64,000 nucleotides of DNA from Bacteroidales bacterium (GTDB lineage Bacteria; Bacteroidota; Bacteroidia; Bacteroidales; P3): the NCBI GenBank assembly GCA_016280915.1, contig JAEEHQ010000003.1:1-64000 (forward strand). Reading direction: 5' to 3'. Of the stretch, positions 32,486 to 41,826 are shown in pieces (positions within the stretch are counted from its first letter, which is position 1; the number at the start of each line of letters is the position of its first letter). Below the pieces are notes generated by a model. The model was not told the origin of the DNA, searched no databases, and was given only the letters and a program-made list of their open reading frames with translations. The translations under genes were made by a program, and so were the position numbers.

Positions 32486-35083
32486 ATGAACTTGAACAAT
32501 TTTACCATTAAGGCTCAGGAGGCCGTGCAGAAGGCACAGGAGATAGCCATAGGGAATCAGAACCAGGCTATCGAGACCTGCCACCTGCTGAAGGGCATCC
32601 TGACAGAGGATGAGAACGTTACGCCTTATCTTCTCAAGAAGATGGAGGTGAACACGGCACGCCTCTCGCAGCAGGTGGATGCCTTCATTGGCAGGCTGCC
32701 CAGGGTGAGTGGCGGTGACCAGTATTTGAGCAGCGACGCCAATCAGGCTTTGGTGAAGGCCGCCCAGACGGCCCAGAAGATGGGCGATGAATTTGTGTCG
32801 ATAGAGCATCTGTTGATTGGCTTACTGTCGGGCCGTGATGCCATTGCCCAGTTGATGAAGGATGCCGGCGTGAGCGAGAAGTCGCTTTTGGCAGCTATTG
32901 CCGACCTGCGTAAGGGCAGCAAGGTGGCCAGCCAGAGTGCCGAGGACAACTACAATAGCCTGAACAAGTACGCCAAAAACCTCAACCAGTTGGCTCAGAA
33001 CGGCAAACTGGATCCCGTTATCGGCCGTGACGAGGAGATACGCCGTGTGCTGCAAATCCTTTCGCGCCGCACAAAGAACAACCCCATTCTGATTGGCGAA
33101 CCCGGCGTGGGCAAGACGGCCATAGCAGAAGGGTTGGCAAGGCGTATCATTTCGGGCGATGTGCCTGAGAATTTGAAAAACAAGACTATCTATAGTTTGG
33201 ATATGGGTGCCTTGGTGGCCGGTGCTAAGTATAAGGGCGAGTTTGAGGAACGACTAAAAAGCGTTATCCAAGAGGTGGAGAAGAGCGACGGCAACATTGT
33301 CCTCTTTATCGATGAGATACACACCCTGGTGGGTGCCGGCGGCGGTGAGGGCGCCATGGATGCGGCCAATATCTTGAAGCCCGCCTTGGCACGTGGCGAG
33401 CTGAGGGCCATTGGTGCTACCACGCTGGCCGAGTATCAGAAGTATTTTGAGAAAGACAAGGCTTTGGAACGCCGTTTCCAGAGTGTGCTTATCGACGAGC
33501 CGAGTGTGGAAGACACCATCAGTATTCTGCGTGGCTTGAAGGAACGTTATGAGGTGCACCACAAGGTGCGTATCAAGGACGATGCCCTGATTGCGGCTGC
33601 CGAGCTGAGCAACCGCTATATAAGCAATAGGTTTCTGCCGGACAAGGCTATCGACCTGATTGATGAGGCGGCCGCCAAGCTGCGTATAGAGATTGACTCG
33701 GTGCCCGAAGAGCTGGATGAGATTGAACACCGCATCCGTCAGCTGGAGATTGAACGCGAGGCCATCAAGCGCGAGAATGACCAGGACAAGCTGTCGCAAC
33801 TGAACAAGGAGCTGGGCGAACTGGGCGAGCAACGCGACCAGATGAAGGCCCGCTGGCAGAACGAGAAGAGTGTGGTGGAGGCTATCCAGACAGAGGTGAA
33901 GAACATCGAGTCGTACAAGTTGGAAGCCGAGCAGGCCGAACGTGCCGGCGACTATGGCAAGGTGGCAGAGCTGCGCTACGGCCGCATCAAGGAGGCCGAG
34001 AAGAAGGTTTCAGACTTGAAGATTCAGCTGAAGCAACTGCAGGCAGACAATGCCATGATTAACGAGGAGGTTGATTCGGACCAGGTGGCCGAGGTGGTCT
34101 CGCGTTGGACGGGCATTCCCGTAACGCGCATGATGCAGAGCGAGCGCGAGCGTTTGCTCCACCTCGAAGAGGAGTTGCATAAGCGCGTGGTGGGTCAGGA
34201 TGAAGCTATCAGCACGATTGCCAATGCCATCCGTCGTAGCCGGACAGGACTAAGTGACGGTCGCCGTCCTATAGGCAGTTTCATCTTCTTGGGTACCACC
34301 GGCGTAGGTAAGACCGAACTGGCCAAGGCCCTGGCAGAGGTGATGTTTGACGATGAGGATATGATGGTGCGTATAGATATGAGTGAGTATCAGGAGCGCC
34401 ACAGCGTGTCGCGACTCATTGGTGCGCCTCCGGGATATGTGGGTTATGACGAGAGCGGTCAGCTTACTGAGGCCGTGCGCCGCAAGCCCTACAGTATCGT
34501 GCTGTTTGATGAGATTGAAAAGGCGCATCCCGATGTGTTTAACATCCTGCTGCAGGTGCTGGAAGATGGCCGACTGACCGACAACAAGGGACGTGTGGCC
34601 GACTTTAAGAACACCATCATTATCATGACCTCTAATATGGGTAGCGAGCTTATCCGCGAACGCTTGGAGGGTAATGAGAGCTTCACCGAGTATGAGCTCG
34701 AGGAAACTAAGAATGCTGTGATGGAGTTGCTGAAGCAGAAGCTGCGTCCTGAGTTTCTGAACCGTATCGACGAGACCATCATGTTCCGCCCGCTCACCAA
34801 GTCGCAGATTCGTGAGGTGGTGAAGATTCAGCTGAACAATGTGAGCAAGATGCTGGAGAAAAACGATATCCTGATTAGTGCTACCGACGAGGCTGTCGAC
34901 CACTTGGCCGACATTGGGTATGACCCCGCAATGGGTGCCCGTCCGGTGAAACGTGTCATCCAGCGCGAAATCCTCAACGAGCTTTCGCGGCAGATTCTTG
35001 AAGAACGGATCAAGACCAGCGACACGATTATCATTGATGTGATAGACAATCAGTTTGTGTTCTACAACCCTAAAGCCAATTAA
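32486..35083 (+). CDS. clpB: Disaggregase chaperone ClpB
   Basis: An 865-residue AAA+ protein. N-terminal Clp repeat domain (1-150), NBD1 with Walker A 'GEPGVGKTA' near residue 205 and '[13 protein letters not shown]', a coiled-coil M-domain about 400-530 that marks ClpB rather than ClpA/C, and NBD2 with Walker A 'GTTGVGKTE' near 603 and '[13 protein letters not shown]'. Acts with DnaK to resolve protein aggregates after heat stress. Full length, monocistronic, ended by a strong terminator. Confidence 0.97.
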   Translation: MNLNNFTIKAQEAVQKAQEIAIGNQNQAIETCHLLKGILTEDENVTPYLLKKMEVNTARLSQQVDAFIGRLPRVSGGDQYLSSDANQALVKAAQTAQKMGDEFVSIEHLLIGLLSGRDAIAQLMKDAGVSEKSLLAAIADLRKGSKVASQSAEDNYNSLNKYAKNLNQLAQNGKLDPVIGRDEEIRRVLQILSRRTKNNPILIGEPGVGKTAIAEGLARRIISGDVPENLKNKTIYSLDMGALVAGAKYKGEFEERLKSVIQEVEKSDGNIVLFIDEIHTLVGAGGGEGAMDAANILKPALARGELRAIGATTLAEYQKYFEKDKALERRFQSVLIDEPSVEDTISILRGLKERYEVHHKVRIKDDALIAAAELSNRYISNRFLPDKAIDLIDEAAAKLRIEIDSVPEELDEIEHRIRQLEIEREAIKRENDQDKLSQLNKELGELGEQRDQMKARWQNEKSVVEAIQTEVKNIESYKLEAEQAERAGDYGKVAELRYGRIKEAEKKVSDLKIQLKQLQADNAMINEEVDSDQVAEVVSRWTGIPVTRMMQSERERLLHLEEELHKRVVGQDEAISTIANAIRRSRTGLSDGRRPIGSFIFLGTTGVGKTELAKALAEVMFDDEDMMVRIDMSEYQERHSVSRLIGAPPGYVGYDESGQLTEAVRRKPYSIVLFDEIEKAHPDVFNILLQVLEDGRLTDNKGRVADFKNTIIIMTSNMGSELIRERLEGNESFTEYELEETKNAVMELLKQKLRPEFLNRIDETIMFRPLTKSQIREVVKIQLNNVSKMLEKNDILISATDEAVDHLADIGYDPAMGARPVKRVIQREILNELSRQILEERIKTSDTIIIDVIDNQFVFYNPKAN

Positions 35084-35108
35084 CGGTTAAGGCTTTGAGA
35101 GAACCATG

Positions 35109-35163
35109 AAGGCTGGCGCGACAAGGGAATGATTATTCCTGTAGTTGCGCCGGCCTTTTTTTG
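35109..35163 (+). terminator. Terminator of clpB
   Basis: AAGGCTGGCGC pairs with GCGCCGGCCTT (one wobble), long loop, then TTTTTTT. Confidence 0.85.
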
Positions 35164-35270
35164 CTTTTATGGCAGGTTGTTATTTGGCTTTTTACGGGAG
35201 GGGGGGAGAAGGAATAGAGTTGATAGGGGGATAGGGGGGAAGAGTAGAAGGGTGATAACTGTGGGATTTA

Positions 35271-36032
35271 CTATTGCCAGGAACAGAGCTGGAGGTGGCC
35301 GTTGGAGTAGACGGCGTAGTCGCGATGGTCGAGCCAGTCGCCCACGTTGACGTAGGTGGCTCGGTTGCCGTTGTGGGATGTAATTTCGCGCGAGAGGGCG
35401 GTGTGGCGATGGCCGAAGACACAATAGTCGAGGGGCTCTAAGGATAAACGCTCTTTGCAATAGAGCACGATGCCTTCGCGGTCGTCGCCTTGGTATTGGA
35501 AGATATTAGGGTTCTTCTTGATATGCCCTTTGCGGCTTCTGCCACTCCAGCCTAATGCCACCCCGAAGGTCATCCATTGGGGCAGAAAGGAGAAGAGCCG
35601 CTGGTTGAGCCGAGAGCGGAAAATGTGGCGGAGGCAGTCGTAGCGCTTGTCGAGATGACCGAGTCCGTCGCCATGACCTACGAGAAATTTCTTGCCGTCG
35701 AAGAGAAGGATGGCAGGGTCGTCGTGCATGGTGATGGGCATCTGGCTGCTTAGATAGTCGAAAAGCCACATGTCGTGGTTGCCGATGAAAAAATGGAGCT
35801 TGATGCCGGCATCGGCCAGCTCGGCCATGCGTCCCAGCAGTCGTATGTGGCCCCGCGGAACCACATAGCGATAGGTGAACCAGAAGTCGAACATGTCGCC
35901 TAAGAATACCACCATGGCGGCATCCTGCTTCATCTGGTCGAGGAGGGCGCAGAGCTGTTGCTCGCGCTCCATGGTGTCGGGACCTGCACCAAGATGGGCA
36001 TCGGTGACAAAATATAGTTTATTGCCGGGCAT
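35271..36032 (-). CDS. lpxH: UDP-2,3-diacylglucosamine diphosphatase
   Basis: About 253 residues from the ATG at 36032; the track start at 36359 reads through the upstream gene in another frame. Calcineurin-type metallophosphatase motifs are intact: 'FVTDAHLG', 'FLGDMFDFW', 'IGNHDMWLFD', 'VGHGDG' and 'VFGHRHTA'. This set is typical of LpxH, which cleaves UDP-diacylglucosamine to lipid X in lipid A synthesis at the inner membrane. Its start overlaps the end of the DUF4369 gene by about 14 bases, so they are co-translated. Confidence 0.9.
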   Translation of the reverse strand: MPGNKLYFVTDAHLGAGPDTMEREQQLCALLDQMKQDAAMVVFLGDMFDFWFTYRYVVPRGHIRLLGRMAELADAGIKLHFFIGNHDMWLFDYLSSQMPITMHDDPAILLFDGKKFLVGHGDGLGHLDKRYDCLRHIFRSRLNQRLFSFLPQWMTFGVALGWSGRSRKGHIKKNPNIFQYQGDDREGIVLYCKERLSLEPLDYCVFGHRHTALSREITSHNGNRATYVNVGDWLDHRDYAVYSNGHLQLCSWQ

Positions 36033-36777
36033 ACTGGAATCGGGTACGTTCGACTTGGTTCTTGAAGCTGAGCGTATGGGGATTGTCGGGCAGATAGGCC
36101 TCAAGACCTTCGAGCACACCCTCGTAAATCTCGAAGCTGTCTTCGGGGTTGATGAGTTGGCGACCGTTGAAGGGTTTATACAGGGCGATGAGGGTTGACA
36201 ATGAGCCAAGGTTGTCCTCGATGAAACGGACCACGTATTGCTGTTGTTCGGAGAAGGTGGCCAGGTAGACAGAGTCGGTGTTGGCATGCGCGATGTCGAA
36301 TTCGCGTTGCGATATTTCACCCCTGTCGAGGAGGTCGGCATTGTGGCGGTCGGTGGCAACGAGTTGACGCAGGGTGCGGGTGCCGCTGTTGGTGTAGTCC
36401 TGCAACTGCCAGAGCAGCTGGGAGTCGTCGTTGCCCTGAATGCGGTAGGTGAGGGAGAGGGAGTCGTAGCTGCCAGTCATGGTGATGAGTGAACCCTCGT
36501 CGGGGAGAAGCACCACGTAGTCGTCATTGGAGACATGCACATTGTAGAAGGTTTTGTAGGGCATGTCGTAGGTGAACTTGAAATGACCTTTTTTGTCTAA
36601 GGTGATGGAGTCGAGGAATATGCGTGCGTCGGGACTCATCTCTTCGATAAAGATGGTTTTGCCGGCTCCATCAGCAAGGGTGCCTTCGATGGTGATTTGG
36701 CTCTTGCTGCCACAAGAGACAAAGAGCAGGAGTAGCGTCAGGGCCGATAAAAGGAGGGTTGGTTTGAGTTGGGTCAT
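36019..36777 (-). CDS. DUF4369 lipoprotein
   Basis: About 252 residues from the ATG at 36777. Lipobox 'FVSC' with lipidated Cys22, then a beta-rich domain with 'ITIEGTLADGAGKTIFIEE' and 'ITLDKKGHFKF' typical of DUF4369, followed by a helical region. Many relatives continue into a thioredoxin-like domain, but this one stops at residue ~252 without a CxxC motif. Envelope anchoring is clear; function unknown. Lies between aroC and lpxH. Confidence 0.75.
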   Translation of the reverse strand: MTQLKPTLLLSALTLLLLFVSCGSKSQITIEGTLADGAGKTIFIEEMSPDARIFLDSITLDKKGHFKFTYDMPYKTFYNVHVSNDDYVVLLPDEGSLITMTGSYDSLSLTYRIQGNDDSQLLWQLQDYTNSGTRTLRQLVATDRHNADLLDRGEISQREFDIAHANTDSVYLATFSEQQQYVVRFIEDNLGSLSTLIALYKPFNGRQLINPEDSFEIYEGVLEGLEAYLPDNPHTLSFKNQVERTRFQYARQ

Positions 36778-36832
36778 AAAGCGAAAGGGATGATGGGTGT
36801 TGGAATGAATGATTGGGGATGGGGGTGGAGGA

Positions 36833-37753
36833 TTAATGCAGGGGGATAAGGTCGGCAAGGGTCAAGGCTGCCATGGACTCTACGATGACCGGAAGGCGTG
36901 TGATATGGTCGTGATCGTGACGGCCTTGGGGTGCCACGGTTTTTAAATCGCCGGAGTCAAGGCGGCAAAGCATGCCGTCGGGCTGGGTGACAGGGGAATG
37001 GAAGCTCACATGGAACACAACAGGCATGCCGTTGCTGATGCCTCCTTGAATGCCTCCACAATGGTTGGTGAGGGTGAGTTTGTCACCTGAGCCAAGCGTA
37101 TTCCATTGGTCGGGGAATTCGTGCTGGGGTAGTTGCCAACTGCCGTAGGGGTCGCCTACGGCGAAGGACATGGCGGAGGGAATGGAGAGCATGGCAGCGC
37201 CCAGCCGTGCGCCCAGCCGGTCGAAGATGGGCTGGCCCACCCCTGCGGGTATTCCTAAGATAGTGCAGCTGATGGTGCGGTCGGAAAGGGTGGAGGAGAA
37301 GGAGATGCCTTGTGTGCGTAAGAGTTGTTTGGCTATTGCACCCGCGATGACTCGGGCAACGGTTTCGCGTCCTGAGGCACGTCCGCCGCCACGAGGGTCG
37401 CGGCGACCATATTTTTCTTGGTAAGTATAGTCGGCGTGACCAGGACGGCAACAGTCGTGTAGTTGTTGATAATCTTCGGAACGGCAGTCGCGGTTGCGCA
37501 CCATAAAGGCTATGGGGGTGCCGAGTGTGCATCCCTGGTAGAGTCCGCTTAGCCACTCAACCTCGTCGGGCTCCTGACGGGTTGTGATGTGGGAGGAGGG
37601 GGTGTCGCCTTGGCGCCGCCGTTGCAGCTCTTGGCGGATGAAAGCAAGGTCGAGCACCACTCCGGCTGGACAACCGTCGAGCACCCCACCCACAGCGGGG
37701 CCGTGGGATTCGCCGAAGGTGGTCAGCCGGAAGGTGTTGCCGATGCTATTCAT
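36833..37753 (-). CDS. aroC: Chorismate synthase, short and divergent
   Basis: A 306-residue protein beginning 'GNTFRLTTFGESHG', with 'DYTYQEKYGRRDPRGGGR' and 'NHCGGIQGGISNGM', all standard chorismate synthase signatures for FMN and EPSP binding. It is about 50 residues shorter than usual, and the normally conserved 'RHDPC' near the C-terminus reads 'GRHDHDHITRLPVIVE', with Pro-Cys replaced. It should convert EPSP to chorismate if active. No other shikimate gene is nearby. The changed motif is read directly from the sequence; its effect is unknown. Confidence 0.85.
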   Translation of the reverse strand: MNSIGNTFRLTTFGESHGPAVGGVLDGCPAGVVLDLAFIRQELQRRRQGDTPSSHITTRQEPDEVEWLSGLYQGCTLGTPIAFMVRNRDCRSEDYQQLHDCCRPGHADYTYQEKYGRRDPRGGGRASGRETVARVIAGAIAKQLLRTQGISFSSTLSDRTISCTILGIPAGVGQPIFDRLGARLGAAMLSIPSAMSFAVGDPYGSWQLPQHEFPDQWNTLGSGDKLTLTNHCGGIQGGISNGMPVVFHVSFHSPVTQPDGMLCRLDSGDLKTVAPQGRHDHDHITRLPVIVESMAALTLADLIPLH

Positions 37754-37786
37754 AATGTGCGTTTCCTAGATTCGATGATGGAAAAA

Positions 37787-38626
37787 TTAGAGAATCTTCA
37801 ACAGCTCAACCTCGAAGATGAGGGTGGATCCTGGAGGAATGATGCCGGCAGGCTGGTCGCCATAGCCGAGGTTGTAGGGGATGTAGAGGATGTACTTAGA
37901 CCCTTCGTCCATGAGTTGCAGACCTTCGGTCCAGCCGGGGATGACGGCGTTGAGAGGGAATTCCATGGGTTCGCCACGGTCGATGCTGCTGTCGAATTTG
38001 GTGCCGTCGATGAGGGTGCCGGTGTAGTGGACGCGCACTTTGTCGGTGGCTTTTGGTTTTTTGCCGTTGCCTTTTTTGACAATTTTATATTGGAGGCCGC
38101 TCTTGGTTGTGTAGATAGATTTGTTGAGGGCGTTCTCCGTTAAGAACTTCTTGCCTGCAGCAATGTTGTCGTCCTTGCTGGCCATCATTTTGTCCTGTTC
38201 GGCACGCTGGCGTTTCTCAAATTCCTGTTGGAAGCGGGAGAGCAAGGGACGCATCATCTCGTTTGTCCAGGTGTTCTGACCTTTGTAGCAATCTATCATC
38301 GACTGACCGGCGGCTTGGCCGTTGATGCCGAGGTTTTGCTGGAGCCAGCTTTGGTAGATGTCCTTGCCGATGGCATAGGAGGCAGAGTCGTTGAAGTCTT
38401 TGAGCACGATGGGCTTGTACAAGTTGTCCATGCTTTGCTGTTTTTGATAGGCTTCGAGGGTTTCGTTGAGTGCTTTGAGGGTTGCTTCGTAGGCATCAGC
38501 TTTCTGTTTGAGCATGTTGTAGTCGGCTTCGGACATGGTGACCTTGCCGCGTTTGATTTTCACGTCCTGGGACATGGCCGTTAAGCCAAAGACCAAAAGG
38601 GCCGCAATAATGAGCGTTTTTTTCAT
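37787..38626 (-). CDS. Periplasmic FKBP-type peptidyl-prolyl isomerase
   Basis: A 279-residue protein: signal peptide ('[11 protein letters not shown]'), a charged helical dimerisation region (about 40-165) of the FKBP_N type, and a C-terminal FKBP domain with '[20 protein letters not shown]', '[12 protein letters not shown]' and '[14 protein letters not shown]'. It assists folding of exported proteins. Lies 33 bases upstream of aroC on the same strand. Confidence 0.9.
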   Translation of the reverse strand: MKKTLIIAALLVFGLTAMSQDVKIKRGKVTMSEADYNMLKQKADAYEATLKALNETLEAYQKQQSMDNLYKPIVLKDFNDSASYAIGKDIYQSWLQQNLGINGQAAGQSMIDCYKGQNTWTNEMMRPLLSRFQQEFEKRQRAEQDKMMASKDDNIAAGKKFLTENALNKSIYTTKSGLQYKIVKKGNGKKPKATDKVRVHYTGTLIDGTKFDSSIDRGEPMEFPLNAVIPGWTEGLQLMDEGSKYILYIPYNLGYGDQPAGIIPPGSTLIFEVELLKIL

Positions 38627-38747
38627 GGTATTTTAAAGTTATTTTGGATTATCTGTTGAGTGTATAAAGAGGGGTTTATTGCAAATAGTCGCCACAATTG
38701 GGTGATTGCGGCGACTATTCATATTGTGAATCCCTAAATGGGGGAAA

Positions 38748-39839
38748 TTATTTGTACTCTTTGGGAGTGGCACCATCGAGGATTTCCTTGCCGCAGATGG
38801 CAAGAGCGAGCATCTCGTTTTCGCCCTTGTAAATCTTGACAGGAGCAATCCAGTCGACACGCTCGGTGATTTGCTGCATCCAGGGCTTGCTGTAGCTGAT
38901 GCCGCCGGTGAGGAGGATGGCATCGACCTTGCCTTTGACGACAGCGGCCAGACGGCTGATTTCCAAAGAAACCTGATAGCAGAAAGCGTCGACCAAGAGC
39001 TGGCATTTGGGGTCGCCGGCAATGGCTTTCTTCTCCACTTCGTAGGCATCGTTGGTGCCCAGGTAGGCAACGAAACCGCCTTCGCTGGTGACCATCTTCT
39101 TGAGCTGGGCCTCGCTGTATTTGCCCGAGGTGGCCACCTCAATCAGTTTGCTGGCGTTGATGCTGCCGCAACGGGTGGGGGAGAAGGCACCGAGACCGCA
39201 AAGAGCACGGTTGACTTCGACGCAACGGCCGTGCACGTGGATGCCCACGCTGACGCCACCGCCCATGTGGGCGATGATAAGGTTGAGGTCCTCGTATTTC
39301 TTGCCCAGTTCACGAGCATAGAGTTTGGCGGTCATTTTCTGGTTCAGGCAATGCCAGATGACTCCCTCGCGGGTGGTATCGAGGTCGAAGACGGGATGGC
39401 CGGAAATCTTGGCGAAATCGGGGCGTTCGTCGACGATGCCAGGATCGGAAATATAGGCGCATTCGAGACCAATCTCCTTGGCGATGGAGTCGCCGATAAG
39501 GGCACCGAGGTTGCAGGCATGTTTGCCCTGGATGCCTTCGTGGCATTCCTGTTTCATCAGTTCGTTGACACGGTAGGTGCCGCTCTCACACGGACGGGTG
39601 AGACCGCCACGACCCATGACGATGGCAATCTCGTCGGTGCCGATGCCATGACGTTTGATCATTTCAAGAATGGCACCTTTGCGGTAGTCGAACTGGTCGG
39701 CCACTTCGGCAAATTTCTTTATTTCCTCGATGGGGTGTGATAGGTTCTCGGTGAATACTTCGGTTTCGCCCTCATAGATGGCAGCCTTGGTGGAGGTTGC
39801 ACCGGGGTTGATAACTAAGGTATACTTTTTGTTGCTCAT
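38748..39839 (-). CDS. buk: Butyrate kinase
   Basis: A 363-residue ASKHA-fold kinase beginning 'LVINPGATSTKAAIY', with 'GRGGLTRPCESGTY', 'HMGGGVSVGIH' near residue 190 and 'LTGGISYSKPW' near 310. Distinguished from acetate kinase by length and the N-terminal pattern. Turns butyryl-phosphate and ADP into butyrate and ATP; branched-chain acyl phosphates are possible substrates. The usual partner phosphotransbutyrylase is not adjacent in the window. Confidence 0.92.
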   Translation of the reverse strand: MSNKKYTLVINPGATSTKAAIYEGETEVFTENLSHPIEEIKKFAEVADQFDYRKGAILEMIKRHGIGTDEIAIVMGRGGLTRPCESGTYRVNELMKQECHEGIQGKHACNLGALIGDSIAKEIGLECAYISDPGIVDERPDFAKISGHPVFDLDTTREGVIWHCLNQKMTAKLYARELGKKYEDLNLIIAHMGGGVSVGIHVHGRCVEVNRALCGLGAFSPTRCGSINASKLIEVATSGKYSEAQLKKMVTSEGGFVAYLGTNDAYEVEKKAIAGDPKCQLLVDAFCYQVSLEISRLAAVVKGKVDAILLTGGISYSKPWMQQITERVDWIAPVKIYKGENEMLALAICGKEILDGATPKEYK

Positions 39840-39889
39840 TTGTATTATTAGGAATAATGTTTGTAAATATCAATAATTTTTTGAGATTG

Positions 39890-39897
39890 CAAAGATA
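39890..39897 (-). promoter_or_regulatory. -7 box of buk
   Basis: TATCTTTG on the minus strand, about 50 bases before the buk start; a clear -33 TTG is lacking. Confidence 0.5.
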
Positions 39898-40015
39898 GTA
39901 AAAAATATTGAATTATATTGTATATTATTTGCATTTGCCGAAAAAAAAATCAACAACAATTGTTAGTTGTGTGATAATGAGAACGAAAAAGTGTCGTTTT
40001 TTTAATGTTTTTTTA

Positions 40016-40040
40016 GGAAAAGGAAGCTGCGAGTGCAGCT
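40016..40040 (-). terminator. Probable terminator after the DUF58 gene
   Basis: AGCTGC actc GCAGCT on the minus strand, followed by TTCCTTTTCC. The T run is interrupted, so the call is moderate. Confidence 0.45.
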
Positions 40041-40107
40041 GTTATGAACACTGAGTAGGGACAGAGTGGGAGTTGCTGGTAGGGTTGCGGGGAGCTTGAG
40101 TTGACCA

Positions 40108-41046
40108 TTATTGGTGGCGGCTGCGTTTGAGCAGATAGGGAAGCATCACTTGGTCGAAGCCTTGGGCGATGTCGACAGGCTGATAATCAATTCTGTATCG
40201 GATGGCATGCTGCTTGATGTCGGCAGTTTGGTGGGCCATCTTTTCCCGATACTTGTCGGCTACTTCAGCGGGATTGACTTTCAGTTGGCGGCCTGTTTCG
40301 AGGTCGATGAATTCGGTGGGACGGTTGGGAAAGGTGAACTGGACCTCTTGTGCAAGGTGGAGGGTGTGGAAAAGGATAACCTCGTGTTTGCAATGGCGTA
40401 GGTGACGTAGGGCATCCATGAGAGGGTCCTGGTCGCTGGGTTTGACAAGGGCATCGGTGAAGATGACCACAAGAGAACGCTTGTGCAGTTGCTCGGCAAT
40501 GAGGTGCAGGGCCTCGCTAATTTGGGTGTCTTTCAGTTGTGTTTTGTCACCAGCTTTGTCGGGTGTGTGTTGTAGCAACTCCTTCTCTAACAGGCTCAGC
40601 AGATATTGTTGGTGTACACGGTTGCTGCGGCAGTCGGTTTGTAGGTCTATGCCGTTGCTGATGAGTGAAAGGCCGAAGGCGTCGCGCTGGCGAACCAACA
40701 ATTCGGAGAGGACGGCGGTAGCATAGCAGGCAAAGGTCAGTTTGTTGGGGTTCTGGAGGTTGCCATGGCGTTCGGTGGGGAAGAGCATTGAGCCGCTGTG
40801 GTCTATTACCAACTGACAACGGAGGTTGGTTTCTTCCTCGAAACGTTTGACAAAGAGTTTGTTGGTTCGGCCATAGAGTTTCCAGTCGATATTGCGTGTC
40901 GACTCGCCTGTGGTGTATTGGCGGTGCTCTGCAAACTCGACAGAAAAACCATGAAAAGGACTTCTATGTAGGCCTGTGAGGTACCCCTCAACAATCTGGC
41001 GGGCATAGAAGTCCAGCGATTTGTATTTTTCTAAATCTTCAAACAA
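40108..41046 (-). CDS. DUF58 domain protein (vWA-like)
   Basis: A 312-residue soluble protein. 'HRSPFHGFSVEFAEHRQY' and 'RNIDWKLYGRTNKLFVKRFEEE' are the typical DUF58 core, followed by a von Willebrand A-like 'LVIDHSGSM' with a metal-site DxSxS. Usually encoded beside a MoxR-type AAA+ ATPase and part of a chaperone-like system; here the upstream neighbour is trxA and no moxR is present in the window. Function in this organism is unknown. Confidence 0.85.
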   Translation of the reverse strand: MFEDLEKYKSLDFYARQIVEGYLTGLHRSPFHGFSVEFAEHRQYTTGESTRNIDWKLYGRTNKLFVKRFEEETNLRCQLVIDHSGSMLFPTERHGNLQNPNKLTFACYATAVLSELLVRQRDAFGLSLISNGIDLQTDCRSNRVHQQYLLSLLEKELLQHTPDKAGDKTQLKDTQISEALHLIAEQLHKRSLVVIFTDALVKPSDQDPLMDALRHLRHCKHEVILFHTLHLAQEVQFTFPNRPTEFIDLETGRQLKVNPAEVADKYREKMAHQTADIKQHAIRYRIDYQPVDIAQGFDQVMLPYLLKRSRHQ

Positions 41047-41123
41047 AACCTATCATTTTCTACCTAAGGCTGCTGGTTGAAAAAGAAAGGGAAGCAGGAC
41101 GAAAGGTAGTAGGTATATATGGG

Positions 41124-41438
41124 TTAGAGTAAGGCGTTGATTTTGTCGGTAAGAGTGGATTTCTGCACGAGTCCTACGCTCTTGTCCTTGAGTTCGCCAT
41201 TTTTGAAGAAAAGGACGGTAGGAACATTGCGGATGCGGTAGCGGGCAGCGATGGCAGGGCATTCCTCCACATCGGCTTTTCCGACGGCGCAACGACCCTC
41301 ATACTCGGTTGCTACTTCTTCAACGATGGGTGCAAGGGCTTTGCAAGGGCCGCACCAGGTGGCACTAAAATCGACCATAACGACGGGATTGGCATTCAGG
41401 ACCTCGTCGAAGTTTTGTTCTGTGATGTTGATTTCCAT
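41124..41438 (-). CDS. trxA: Thioredoxin
   Basis: A 104-residue protein with active site 'WCGPCK' (Cys29, Cys32), the cis-proline region 'VPTVLFFKNG' and no signal peptide, so a cytosolic disulphide reductase. Complete and of normal length. It is followed 77 bases later by the DUF58 gene. Confidence 0.95.
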   Translation of the reverse strand: MEINITEQNFDEVLNANPVVMVDFSATWCGPCKALAPIVEEVATEYEGRCAVGKADVEECPAIAARYRIRNVPTVLFFKNGELKDKSVGLVQKSTLTDKINALL

Positions 41439-41474
41439 GTTTTATAGTATTATTCTGTTGTTATTTTTCTGCCT

Positions 41475-41482
41475 GCAAAAAT
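41475..41482 (-). promoter_or_regulatory. -7 box of trxA
   Basis: TATTTTTG on the minus strand, 36 bases before the trxA start; no good -33 match. Confidence 0.5.
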
Positions 41483-41618
41483 ACAAAAAAAAATAGTATT
41501 AGTTGGTATTATTCTAAAATAAAAATGTTTTCACCAGCGGTGGGTGCGTAAATCTTTTGGCATCAGGCGGTTGTGCATTGCTTCAAAAAAAAGTTGATAA
41601 CTCTATCGCCATAACATT

Positions 41619-41648
41619 TTGCCATAAGGGATTTTTTGTGTATTTTTG
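41619..41648 (+). promoter_or_regulatory. Promoter of the mltD-like operon
   Basis: TTG (41619-41621), 19 bases, TATTTTTG (41641-41648): full consensus match. It would give a long leader of about 170 bases before the transglycosylase. A second TATCTTTG (41691-41698) lies closer. The rest of this 390-base gap holds nothing I can name. Confidence 0.65.
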
Positions 41649-41826
41649 CACTCTCATTAGGATGAAAAGTCTGCCCTCCGATAGGACTTATATCTTTGTG
41701 TGAGTGAGTATGTACGCCAAGCCCCGATTGAATTGCTGGAGATTACAACAGTATTTGTTGGAGACGGTTTTTGGGTTTTGCAGGATTGTCGTTGGGGGAG
41801 TAGGCGTTAATTAAGTATAATACATT

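Noticed and set aside
38639-39142. 167-aa minus ORF inside buk
   Set aside because: Out-of-frame shadow of butyrate kinase.
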